64,000 nt of DNA from assembly GCA_018287875.1 (NCBI GenBank), contig JAGVVL010000025.1, forward strand, positions 2,294,001 through 2,358,000, given 5' to 3'. The position numbers and the translations under genes were made by a program. Positions 34,925-45,226 of the stretch are shown here, piece after piece (positions within the stretch are counted from its first letter, which is position 1; each line of letters starts with the position of its first letter). Origin of the DNA: Nigrospora sphaerica (taxonomy: Eukaryota > Ascomycota > Sordariomycetes > Amphisphaeriales > Apiosporaceae). The notes beneath the pieces were generated by a model. The model saw only the letters and a program-made list of their open reading frames with translations. It searched no databases and was not told the origin of the DNA.

Positions 34925-36368
34925 GGCGTAGGTAGTGCCTGCGAACGGGCCGTAGGGCTCGTGCTGGCCCTCTTCAAGATTGGACGATGACTGCTCGGTA
35001 TGGCGCTATAGGGAAGTAAGAGAACGGCAGCTCCCGGCGAGCAGCTTCGTGGGATTTGCGGGAGAGGTCGCAAGGCCGTGTTTCTTCGGGGTTGCGGCGC
35101 GACAAAGAGTCAGATGCCTCCTTCCCTCGAGAACCATGCGGCGGCTCGGGATCGAGTCAGTGCAGCAAGTGACACGCCAGACGGCTCCTACAGTCGCGAC
35201 AGGCCGTGGTTTCAGGACCAAGACCGCCGCGAGCGTCCACTGTTCGTCGCTAGGGGTAAAAGTATGCAAGGCGAGGTGTTCGCGGCAAAGAAACGACCAC
35301 AGTAGTGGCAGTAGGTTAGTAGGTAGTATTTCGAAAGTACCAAGTATTGCTCCCTTCGCACGCGCGCTAGCCAGGGCTGACCTGGAGGACTGGCATTCGC
35401 AATTGACAGGTTGGTTCCCGGGTGCTGGCCTCCCCAAGATCTAGACCTGCACAGCCCTGTATGCGCTCCCGAGCTCCAAACCCATCTTCACAGATATGAC
35501 GGGCGAGCCCCGGCCCCAGTCGCTGCTCTGGGGTTCAACTCCGACAGGACACAGGCAACTCATGGATGGGCGGGTTGACAGCCCACCCATGACGCGTCAA
35601 ACTCTGGTACCTGCCCCCATATAACGCCCATCGTCGTCAGCTCTCTAGCCTGACAGCTGCTGGCCACTCTACAACCACATCGCATAGGTACATTACATGG
35701 CATGCACACCTCTACATAATGTATGCAACCGTGTAAATCACTGTCTGTCTATTTGACTGCCATCCCGTCTCGGCTGTTTTCGAACAACGATGGTATGCTC
35801 TCCGCTACGCCTGTATGAATTGCACAGCAATTCCGTAAGCGACGCTTGGCCATGGGTTCCATGCCTACATCCTACTTCAAAGGTACTTGCTTCATGTAAG
35901 TTCGTGGATACCCTACCTTCATTCTACGCTTTAAGACGTAAGCAACGACTTAGTCATCATATGCCTTCCCGTGGGCGAGAATCCACACCAGTTGCTCTCA
36001 TGGCAGAGCTCACTACTTAAAAGAAGTACCTACGCCCTGCCGTTACCCACATCTACTTCCTACTTCAAATATCGGCCAAGTAAAAGCCCATAGGATAACG
36101 TCCCGGCACCTCGGCGGCTCGTTTTAGAGCACCGGGGAGCCGCGGCAATCACGTCGTGGGGCACAAGATAGGCATCAATCGAGGCTCAGCTGAAGTGGAA
36201 CCGCGTTGGCATTTCTGTGGTGGTATCGTTTATTGTGGTCTCAAAATGCAAGCTGGTGGTGCTTGAGCATTATCCGTTCCCCCCAACGCCCGAAAAATGT
36301 CCTACGTGGTTGGCTCCACACCATCTTTTTTTTTTAATTCTCAACTGGCACACCGGCACACCGGTTCT
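34925..36368. other. Intergenic between GT90 and rps22
   Basis: About 1.4 kb containing the promoter of the minus-strand GT90 gene and the 3' flank of rps22. The segment 35450-36300 is visibly less GC-rich than its surroundings, and a GTAGGTTAGTAGGTAGTA motif lies near 35311-35328. No coding sequence is recognised. Confidence 0.55.
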
Positions 36369-37044
36369 CTAGTAGAAGAAGCCAATGATCTTGCCGGCAA
36401 CGTGCTTGCGGCGGGCCTCCTCGTGGTCCATGATACCGGCCGAGGTGGTCAGGATCACGTAGCCGAACTGACGGGCGGGCAGCAGCTTGACGACCCACTT
36501 CTCGAGGTCGGCGAGGCGGACGTTGTAGCGGGGAGAGATGACACCGGTCTTGTTGATGCGGCCGTTCAGCTGAACGACGATCTTGCCGGAGCGGTGGTCG
36601 TCGACCTCCTCGAACTCGCCAATGTAGCCTGCGGGCATGCGGGTCAGCATGAGAAATGTAGCGACGAATTAAACGTAAGAACTTCATCCCGGAGAGTCAG
36701 AGAAACGTGTAAGGTCCTTCGCCCGTATACAGGATACGTTGATCTATCGGCAACTTAAAAGACGGTGATCGTGGGATGATTGAGACCATTATCCAGTTAT
36801 CATGCCGAACGGGCGTAGGGTGAGGCGGCGGGCGGCAAGGACTCTTTCCACCGTTTCTCTGCTCGGTTCCGAGGACGAGCGTCTCCAACGTGCGGGGCAA
36901 GGGCAACGTACCGTGACGCTGCATGACGGTCAAGAACTTGACAATGACCTTGGAGCTAGGGCGGATGAGGACCTGGCGCTTTCCGGTCTTCTCGGCGTTG
37001 TTGATGGCGTTGAGCGCATCGTTGAGGACGGAAGTCTTGACCAT
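36369..37044 (-). CDS. rps22: 40S ribosomal protein S22 (uS8)
   Basis: uS8 binds helix 21 of 18S rRNA in the small ribosomal subunit. Two exons on the minus strand, 37044-36912 and 36628-36369, give exactly 130 residues, the universal eukaryotic length. Exon 1 encodes [19 protein letters not shown] through VMQRH, and exon 2 continues [19 protein letters not shown] to the end [11 protein letters not shown]. The 283-base intron is long for this window and, in yeast RPS22B, the matching host intron carries a snoRNA, so it deserves inspection. The gene is divergent from rps12, with 857 bases between the two starts. Identification is certain. Confidence 0.98.
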
Positions 37045-37901
37045 TTTGGCGGTTGTGGGGAGATGAGATTCTCAAATCGTGTATGACGAGGATAAGAGGT
37101 ATCTGTCGGGTGTACATGTTAGCCCTCGAAGCCCTCGAGCATGGAGAGTGCCCTGCCCCCAGAATGGAACTGGATGGGAGGGTTCTGCCCGCTCAGCACT
37201 GGGAGGGAGACGCGTATCGGGGGAAGCCGTTGTTCTCGGGCGTCGCCACCCTCGTCCGGCGCGGCGCCCCTCATACTGGGCCCTCGCGCAGCCGCCGCGA
37301 CGCGACGGCATCGCAGCTTCGAGACGGCGGCAGCGGCCGAGGACAACGGTTCCCGATTGCTCTCCCCTGGCTTCGTGGAAGGGGCCCTCCCTCGGGGCAG
37401 AATCACCCGTCCATGCCGCAAGCAGTGCGTGTACAGCAATACATACCTCGGTGAAGGTCGACGGGGACGGTGTTGAGGTGTGCGAGTGTATGGACGGGAG
37501 TCAAGACAGCAGCGGAGGGGACGGGCCAAAAATTTCTAGAGGCTGAGATGGACACCACCAATTTTGGTCCCCGGCTCAGGGCAGCGTCGTCTCCAGTGGT
37601 GCTGCGTGGTGGGCACCGAGCCTGCACGGACCAGATCTCATGCCCTAGTGGGTTTTGATTGGCGGGCGCGCCGGGAACGGCCCCACGCGGCCGCATTCAC
37701 AGGAGAGAATTGCAATGGGTGCCCACCAACCGCCGGAGCAGGCACATCTTGAAAGTCGAGCACAAGCCGACTGGGCGACAATTTTCACCACGACTACACC
37801 TTCACCCAACACCACCAAACCCCTCCCCCCCTTCCCGCCCACTACTGAGCCAACAACACTCGCTCTTCGAGGATCGCACCGGTATCACACAAACAGCCAA
37901 G
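37045..37901. other. Shared divergent promoter region of rps22 and rps12
   Basis: The 857 bases between the two ribosomal protein start codons. It probably contains both promoters and 5' leaders; a pyrimidine-rich tract (37795-37850) precedes the rps12 start, as expected for a ribosomal protein transcript. Short frames here are not supported as genes. I could not identify a specific regulatory motif. Confidence 0.6.
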
Positions 37902-38628
37902 ATGGTACGTCTGGACGCTTGCCGCCAGCCCCGCGCCCCCCGATCCCGCGGCCGTGGCGGCGCCCACGGATGACGCTGTGCGCACGCGCGCGCGCAGCAT
38001 CCCGGGCCCGCCTTGTCCTCCCCCGGCGACGCCGCGCGCCCGCGATCCCACCCACCATCAGCACGCCCTCCCCGTGTCGTGCGCCAGGCCGGCCCTGCTA
38101 ACGTAACCCCCCCGCCCGCCAGTCGGACGTAGAAGAGAACAACGCCCCCGAGGTCCCCGAGGAGCTCGAGGTTTCGGCCGATGCCTCCAAGGGCCAGATG
38201 TCGGTCCTCGACGCCCTCAAGGGTGTCCTGAAGCTGTCCCTCATGCACGACGGTCTCGCCCGTGGTCTCCGCGAAGCCTCCAAGGCCCTCGACAGACGCC
38301 AGGCTCACATGTGCGTCCTGAACGAGTCCTGCGAGGAGGAGGCCTACAAGAAGCTGGTCATCGCCCTGTGCTCCGAGCACAAGATCCCCCTGATCAAGGT
38401 CCCCGATGGCAAGCAGCTGGGCGAGTGGGCTGGTCTCTGTGAGTATACCCGTGGTGGCAGGGGAAGGCGATGCGACGGGACGCCGGGCTAACATGCGTGA
38501 TAGGCGTTCTCGACCGCGAGGGCAACGCCCGCAAGGTCGTCAACTGCTCCTGCGTCGTCGTTAAGGACTGGGGTGAGGAGTCCCAGGAGCGATCCATCCT
38601 GCTCAACTACTTCCAGACCGAGCAGTAA
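37902..38628 (+). CDS. rps12: 40S ribosomal protein S12 (eS12)
   Basis: eS12 is a eukaryote-specific small-subunit protein at the beak of the 40S particle. Three exons: 37902-37904, 38123-38438 and 38504-38628, giving 147 residues. The first coding exon is only the ATG, which splices over 218 bases to [17 protein letters not shown]; the second exon carries the core ending in WAGLC and the third encodes [19 protein letters not shown] and ends NYFQTEQ. Without the first exon the frame would start at an internal Met and lose the acidic N-terminus. The intron before exon 3 contains a GCTAAC branch site. Identification is certain; the ATG-only exon follows from the GTACGT donor and the lack of another in-frame ATG at the right place. 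Confidence 0.97.
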
Positions 38629-39571
38629 ACGAATCAACTTCCAGGCGTTGCGGGTGGGGCGGTTTGTAGATTTGGGAATGATTTCCATTTCGACTTCCCG
38701 GATGTATGGGAGGTGCCACTCTATTGGCCGGGCTACGAAGGATTCAAAACTGCATCGGATAAAGGAAAAAAAATGCACTGAGATCAAACCACTATGCAAT
38801 GCGCCCAGGCGATGACCGAGTGACGTACTATGGGAACTGCCTGATGAATGATCTCAACGTCTGGTTTTGTGGTCAGCGGTGATGACTGTATGCTGAGGTA
38901 CGTTACACCCTCGCCTGTCAGTGGCCCACGCGACCCATTGGTGTGGGATCCTATCGAGGCTTGCGAGGGCGTACGCCTGCGCTGGCAGCCATGGCATTGG
39001 TTATCTGCTTTGGCGGCAGGCGATCTGTTGTGTAGTTTTGTGTCGTTCGAGGCCCGTGATCCGGCCGGGACTGGGATTCGCAGTTGCACTGTCTACTCGG
39101 TAGTGAGCAGCTACCTCCATGCCAGAACTGGGGACATTGGAACAGTCGTACTGCGGGAACGTTTCCGACTCCTTGTCCATTCGCAGTGCAGCCATGAGCC
39201 TGCGTCACGGTGTTTTCTCGTTGCACTGGGCGACGTACACTCTCCCGGCAACTCATAGAGCCTATGCTTCGGTTGATTTATTGGCCGTGCAACATTTGCT
39301 CGCGGTGATCGGAGCCGAGACGAAGCGAAAGGAGACAGACGATAACCTAAACAGCCGACCCGGTCCGTCCGCCCTCGCTTTGAGCGGGTGAGCAATCGGC
39401 ACCGTTGTGGTTCATTTTGCCGGCCGAAGAGCTGCATGGTACGAAATATGTGCTTAACAGATCCTCACGGCGACCCTCTGCGCTTGGTCCCTCTCGTACG
39501 CGCCCAAGAGGTTTCTCGAACGAGCATTGAGAACGCGCGGTGACGGGAGCCACGTTTTCTTTTCCTCTTCT

Positions 39572-39639
<68 letters not shown>

Positions 39640-39741
39640 CTCTCTCCCTCCCCCTCTCTCTCCCCCCTCTCTCTATCTCCCTCTCTCTCCCTCCCCACCC
39701 CCTTCTCTCTCCTTTCCCCCCGAAGCCTGTTCTTGGCTTTC
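38629..39741. other. Intergenic between convergent rps12 and pin4
   Basis: About 1.1 kb of 3' flanking sequence for rps12 (+) and pin4 (-). The right end, immediately after the pin4 stop, is a long CT microsatellite grading into imperfect CT/CCT sequence up to about 39715. No gene is seen. Confidence 0.6.
39579..39635. repeat. CT dinucleotide microsatellite
   Basis: About 28 uninterrupted CT units followed by roughly 80 bases of imperfect CT-rich sequence. It begins ~105 bases downstream of the pin4 stop codon and would be transcribed as GA-rich sequence in the pin4 3' flank. Confidence 0.95.
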
Positions 39742-40358
39742 CTACTTCCGCTTGTAGACCATGACGATGTGGTAGCCCTCGGCCGTCTTGGCCAGGCCGT
39801 ACGGGTAGTTCCGCATCTTGTCGCCGGCGAACTCCCTGTCCTCGCTGGCGGGGAGCGCGTAGGCCACGGCCTCGAAGTCGGGGTCCAGCGTCCCCTTGGT
39901 CTTCTGCCCCAGGTCACCGCCTGCGCGCGCGCACGAGAACCCGGCGCGGGTCCGCGTATCAGCCCGGGTCGTCCTTTTTCCTTTTTCTTTTTTCTTCTTC
40001 TCATTGCCGCCGCCGCCGGCGGCGGCGGGGGAGGGGGAGGGGATAAGGACCGGAACCACCTTACCTTGACGGGCCTTGTCCTGGGAGAATTCCCGGGCCA
40101 GGGCGTCAAACGCGGCGCCCTCTCTCAGCTTCTCCAGGATCTGCTCCCTCTGGGCGTGCTTGTCCACCTTTGCCCGCACAAACGCCGCGTCAGTATCGAA
40201 TCGAATAGGCCGCCGTCCGGTCTTCGGGGGGTACGACGTACGAGAATGTGTCGGACGAAGATGGACTGAGCGCCTTTCACGGGCTTGCCGCCGCCGCCGC
40301 CGCCTTTGGGGGGATCGGCATCCTTCTTGTCCCCTCCTTTCTTCTTGCCTCCGGCCAT
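39742..40358 (-). CDS. pin4: Parvulin-type peptidyl-prolyl cis-trans isomerase Pin4
   Basis: Pin4/Par14 parvulins isomerise X-Pro bonds and are linked to ribosome biogenesis and chromatin in the nucleus. Three exons on the minus strand: 40358-40242, 40167-40065 and 39920-39742, giving 132 residues, the normal size. The N-terminus is a Lys/Gly-rich DNA/RNA-binding tail (MAGGKKKGGDKKDADPPKGG with a Gly run). The PpiC domain begins QSIFVRHIL, continues KHAQREQILEKLREG and FDALAREFSQDKARQG, then GGDLGQKTKGTLDPDFEAVAYAL, and ends GYHIVMVYKRK. The Gly-rich tail differs in length between species. The SRA-domain gene lies upstream on the same strand. Confidence 0.95.
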
Positions 40359-40791
40359 GGTTCGAGTCGCGAATAAACCTGGCCACGTGCCAGAAGAAAA
40401 AAAATGAGGTTGAAATAAAGTAAGATCGGAGGTTGGAATGCCGGCAATCTTCATCCACTCACCCAATAGAGATGCATGAGTTGCATCCATTCATTGGATG
40501 GGAACTGAAGATGGGATGACTTGCCCTCCTCCAGGCCCCACTTCTATCGCTTGCCCACATCCGGCTAGGGCTGCTACTACTTGTACTCAAATCAAGCCCC
40601 TCGAGCTCGAGCGGTATAACGTGTGTAACTCTTGCGACTCTCAGATGAGGGAAGAGAACTAAACTTGAGGATGAAAAACGGCATCCATTCCTTGTTCGAA
40701 CCATCTTCTCTTCACGATAAGGCTACTTACTGATAGTGCTGCGTAAAGGTACTAACCTAAGACATCTGCCGTGGTAGCTACTTCGGTAGGC
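40359..40791. other. Intergenic between the SRA gene and pin4
   Basis: 433 bases that must hold the 3' end of the SRA-domain gene and the promoter of pin4, both on the minus strand. No further gene or clear motif is seen. Confidence 0.6.
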
Positions 40792-42661
40792 TTACTGCGC
40801 TCCTTTCTTTTTCCACCATGCGAACCTGGCCATGATTCTCCTTTTACCCTTGCCTTTCCCTTTATCCTTTCCCTTACCCTTGTCTATCTCCTTGCCTTCT
40901 TCCAGCCCCTTGCCCGTGTCCGTTCTCCGGCTGTTAGCCGATCCGTCGCCTGTGTCTATTCCATTGTCTTTGTCTATGCCCTTGCCCTTGTCGACGCCCT
41001 TCCCCTCGTCGACACCCTTCCCCTTGCCTATACTCTTCCCCTTCTGTTTGCCTCTAGCCTGCCCCGATAATTCCTCCGTTTCTTCTTCTTCGCCCACTTC
41101 CACACCCCTCTCCTCGCCCTTCCCTTCATTCTCGTCGCCTTCTTCCTCCCCTTCACTTCCGTATTCCTCCTCCTCCTCCTCCTCGTGTCTTCTTTGCCTC
41201 ATGCACAGATGAAGCGGCAGAGGGGGCGGCAGAGGAATGGGCTTGGGCCGCTGCGCCTCCAGGTCCTTCACCCTCCTGGCTAGGAACTCTTTGTGTTCCC
41301 TGTGAAGCTTCTCGCCCGTCTTTTGCGCCTGTAAATCCTCCCGGCGCATGGTCCACGCCGTGTACTCGGTCCTGCCCAGTTTCTTCACCACGTTGCTTTC
41401 CATCTTCTCGAGAAGCTCCCAGTCGTCGAGCTGCGAGGGTATTGGGATGCTTCTGATCTCCGCCATGGGCCTTTGCTTTGGCACTCGCTCCAAAGTAACC
41501 ACCATTCGCCACTTGTCGACTTCCCCCGGGAATAGTGTAATTCCCATTTTCTTGATGATGTAACTGCCCTATGTCAGGCTTGTCCTCGGCGGGTGGACAA
41601 AGGGCGGGCTCACCGTCCGTCATAACGCACACCGACCTCCGGTGCGTCGACGCTACGCAAATCAGGGCCTCGAAGTATGCGGACCGTCTTGCCTGTATCG
41701 GCGAGGTTGGGAAAACTACCCATGGTCAATCTTCCCGTCCGGACATACTTAGTAACGGTATCGCCGACCGCTACTTCTTCCCCCACCAAAAGAGCTATTG
41801 TTTTGATCCCGTAAAGGCGCTCAGTGGGTGTCTCTTGACACCCAGCAGCAACTATGCCGTCGCGTTCGGCACACGCCATGTTCAGCCACCAACTGCCATG
41901 CCGTCAGCCCAGTTCCCGGCTACGAACCGAAGTCGTGGCCGTTTCAACACTCACTGGCCCGGCTCGAATTGCAGTCGGCTTTCCAGATCCGACAGCAGCG
42001 TCGAGCTTCGCGTCTGCCAGTGGCCTTCCCCGTCGGCCGGTGACCAACTGAACCACACCCCCTTCAGGAGCGTGCTTTGCAGCCTCCTCATACGTTCGTC
42101 GTCAATAAACCAGTAGTGCTCTCTGAACCGAGATCTCCAGGCGACCTGCAACTGGTTGGCGTACTTCTCGTCCATGCGGAAAAACATGTCCATGCCGAGC
42201 TGGACCCGTCGGGTGCGGAGCCTGGGGCCGAGTTCCGAGATGTCTTGCAGCATTTTGTCGAGGCGAGCGTAGCGGATGGTGCCCAGGCTCATGGCGGATT
42301 TCTTTTCCTGTTCCTCGCCCAGGGCGTCGGTGAGAAAGCGCGTCAGTCTCTGACCGGCGCTGCCAAAGTTCTCATCCTGGTCGATGGAAGTGCGCACGGC
42401 ATTGGAGAGGTCGAGCAAATCTTCGGCTATCCATAAACTGGGGCTTGCGGGGGTGAAGGGTGTCAAGGGCGTCCCGGCTGGCGAGCGGGTTGCCGCGCTG
42501 GATGATGCTTGGTAATCCCGTGTCAGCCATCCTCCGTTCGTCTTGCCGGCTGTGGGCTACCTACTTCCGGTGGGCGAAGAATAGCCGAAACGATGCGATG
42601 TGGGAATATGGATCTTAAACGCCGCCGGCTTTTGTCCTCGGTGTGTGCCGTGGTTGTCCAT
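40792..42661 (-). CDS. SRA-YDG domain protein with a hexapeptide-repeat tail
   Basis: SRA-YDG domains bind modified (often hemi-methylated) DNA. I assembled four exons on the minus strand: 42661-42565, 42507-41955, 41892-41614 and 41563-40792, giving 566 residues; phases close at every junction and introns 1-3 have CTGAC-type branch sites. The N-terminal ~215 residues are helical and unrecognised (WIAEDLLDLSNAVRTSID). The SRA core lies at ~217-345: MACAERDGIVAAG, then LLVGEEVAVGDTVTKYVRTG, then TGKTVRILRGPD, and finally GVRYDGRYIIKK with the YDG at 307-309. A Lys/Glu helix, an acidic tract and a Gly-Lys hexapeptide repeat follow. The acceptor at 42508 could instead be at 42478, which removes 10 residues. 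The SRA domain is shorter than the textbook form. No methyltransferase or nuclease domain is fused. Function is inferred from the fold only. Confidence 0.72.
40843..41022 (-). repeat. In-frame 18-bp repeats coding Gly-Lys hexapeptides
   Basis: On the minus strand the SRA protein tail reads as hexapeptides of the form G-K-G-(V/I/L/K)-(D/E)-(E/K): four units at residues ~491-514, a spacer, then four more at ~527-550. It is preceded by an acidic tract of Glu-rich sequence. At DNA level this is an imperfect 18-bp minisatellite. Confidence 0.85.
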
Positions 42662-45226
42662 GGCTGCCACCTGCTCGGCGTATGAAGGATACGAAAAGGG
42701 ACAAGGGTGGCTCGCGGGTATGGGACGGCTATCCGGGTCTATAGGTTGGTAGGCAGCACAACATCTACACCACCAGAACACTCTGGTAGAAGCCGAGGCC
42801 GCCTGGTGGTGTCGGTCGCTGCTGGAGGTCATTCATTCCACACACCGAATGGCCCGCCCAACTTGCAGGCTGGCGCCGCACTTGCCGCGAGCAGGTGGCT
42901 GCGAACTGCAAACGGAAGCTGCTCTACATGGGCGTGCTGTAAGAAGCCCTGAGCATGGTGGCCCTCCGGTAAAGGAAAGCAAGAGCTGCCCCCATCACTT
43001 TGAGTTGAGTACCTAATTAGGTACTTACCTACCTCCCCGAAATGTCACTTCGGACCGATATTCGAAGAGCTCATCACGGTGGCCACCACCGCCACTGCAA
43101 TGCCTCTTTCGGAGACCGATTCGTTTTGCCTCAAGCAGGTAGCTTCTTGAATAAGTAGCAGGTACCTCTTAACTTGGCATGAGAAGGTGATGATGGTACT
43201 TGGTTTGTCTGCTTCCAGCCACCTCCGCGTTCAGCTTGCCACACCACTTCCTAACATTAGAACAATGAAGCAGCTTTTAATCGGATATCCTGCTATATTA
43301 CGCCACGAGGTTTATGAAAACCACCACGTACTGGGAGGAGGACTCTCGTCATACTCCTGGAGCTGTCTGTTGTCCAAGGCGCAGTTCAAACAGAGTCTAA
43401 CTCACGCCCATTGCAATATGTGCCTGCTGATTTCCACAACCTCGTGCGTTGGGGAACATGTGTTTTGTGGCCCAATATATCGATTCTTCCTTTGATCAAA
43501 GAGGTACTGTACTTGGTCACCTCAACATGGGCACTCGGCCCACGGCTGCCGTGTATCTCGAAACTTACCGATCTAACGGGAGGGGCCAAGCTGTACAACG
43601 AGTTAGAAAGTAGCTGGTGTGGCGGCGGGTCACTTGATAGCTTGTGCTCTAAGAAGCCGCCTACCGCAACGTATCGCTCCAGAAAGTGTTGGACTTGGTT
43701 TTCGTCCATGCCTCTTCTCGATTCGGCCCTGTGATCTATACACCGAGACGCAGATGCGACGGACGCCACGACACGGGGAATTGCGGGGGGAAAAGGGGGT
43801 GGATAGCGCTGACACCGGCAAACCTTTAAGCATCAGCAAACCATTGCAATATAGCTCACAGCCACCACGCATTCTCAGGACCGGCTAAGTACTTGAAGGT
43901 AGATAACTACCGTAGGAGAAAAATACGCAAGGTATATTACATGGATTTAGGCTGAAATATGCTATTTGAAGTAAGTCGGCAGAATTCCAGCTAGTTTTAT
44001 TTACTTTGCTTCACCCGGTACGGTTCTTTTTTAATCACACACTGTGCGTCGGATGTCAACGGAATTAAGCGAGAATCGTGACACACCGCATGGGATATTC
44101 TCTGCACCCATCCACTAGTATGACAAACAAAACATCCTCTAGAGAGCGCAAAAATTGTTGGCGAGACTTTGTCGACAGCGTGGTGTGTTTTACCTCCATT
44201 AGCGGGCGATATATCGAAGTCGCCTGGCCGGATTCTCCCGCCATTTGGATCCATTCGGGAATCGATCCCATAGTGGAGAGATCCCCTATCTAGGCGAACC
44301 GGGGATGAGTAAGCGGCAGCTATACCTTGACGTGCACCATGGAAAGACGATGGAAAAAGTAATGCCAAGGGTTCTACCTACTCCTGGCCTCTTCGTATTT
44401 GGTAACCGAGGGGTCCAGCTGAGGACGTGAGTAAGCACCTTACCGTGACTGCAGGCCGGGTTGGCTTACACAGCCCATGCCCTATCCGCAGCTTTCTTGG
44501 GGGGAGAGGAATTGGTCCTTGCCATTGGCGGGATTCGGGGTGATCCTACGGGAGCGCGCTGCTGGGGCGCGCGCTTCTCTATACCGTCCCGACCTGCATT
44601 CCCCATTCGCTGTCGCCTGCGCGTCGGGTCAAAGAAGCCCGCCGGCATGGCAAATCGGAACCCCGGGGCGTGGCAGAGTATACTCACGATGCGGTGGCTT
44701 CTTCCGGCGTCAAAAGGCCAAGCTGGACCGTGGTCTCGACCGCCCCCCCCCGGGGGGTGTCTGTGGGATATTAATAGATGCTGCTTTGTCAACGTGGGTT
44801 GACTGCCGGATTAGGCAAGCCGGGGACGCTGAGTGATGAGAACCGCCAAAGGGTCGGGTCGGCTCGCCTCACCGATGCGGGTAGCGTCGTCCACACGACT
44901 CCATTACCACAACGACGATCCTATGCGCTGTTCCTCTTGGGAAGGAGGGGGGGAGGCGTCGAAGACCCTGTGCACCACCATCGCAGCATGGATTCCGTGA
45001 GTGGGGGATGGGGGATGGGGGATGGGGGTTCGCAACTCGAGGCCCCGAGTCTGCGTGTCCAGATCACGAGAAACGAGTATAAAGGAGAGGGTTTCCACGA
45101 GCAGCAGTGGTGTTTTTCCCTCTCACCATCACCGCTCTCATCCTCCTCAGGTCCTCCCAGCACTCCCCCGCTTCTCCGTACCGGCACCGCCAGTCTCGCC
45201 CTTGTCCGCAAACACCACCGTTCAAG
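42662..45226. other. Long intergenic region upstream of the secreted protein gene
   Basis: About 2.6 kb. The part 43.0-44.4 kb is visibly richer in A and T than the rest of the window and contains the palindromic element GTACCTAATTAGGTAC near 43009. Short open frames (for example 43997-44368 on the minus strand) show no recognisable domain. A 10-C/G-rich patch is near 44740-44755. The right end carries the TATA box of the next gene. Confidence 0.5.
45078..45084 (+). promoter_or_regulatory. TATA box of the secreted beta-gamma-crystallin-like gene
   Basis: TATAAAG about 149 bases upstream of the ATG, followed by a pyrimidine-rich stretch (45110-45155) typical of fungal transcription start regions. 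This fits a strongly regulated promoter, but no transcript data are available. Confidence 0.5.

Noticed and set aside
42466..42530. ATG at 42530 as the start of the SRA gene
   Set aside because: Its frame runs through a different, short reading and does not reach the SRA frame; the exon beginning at 42661 joins in phase with a good branch site.
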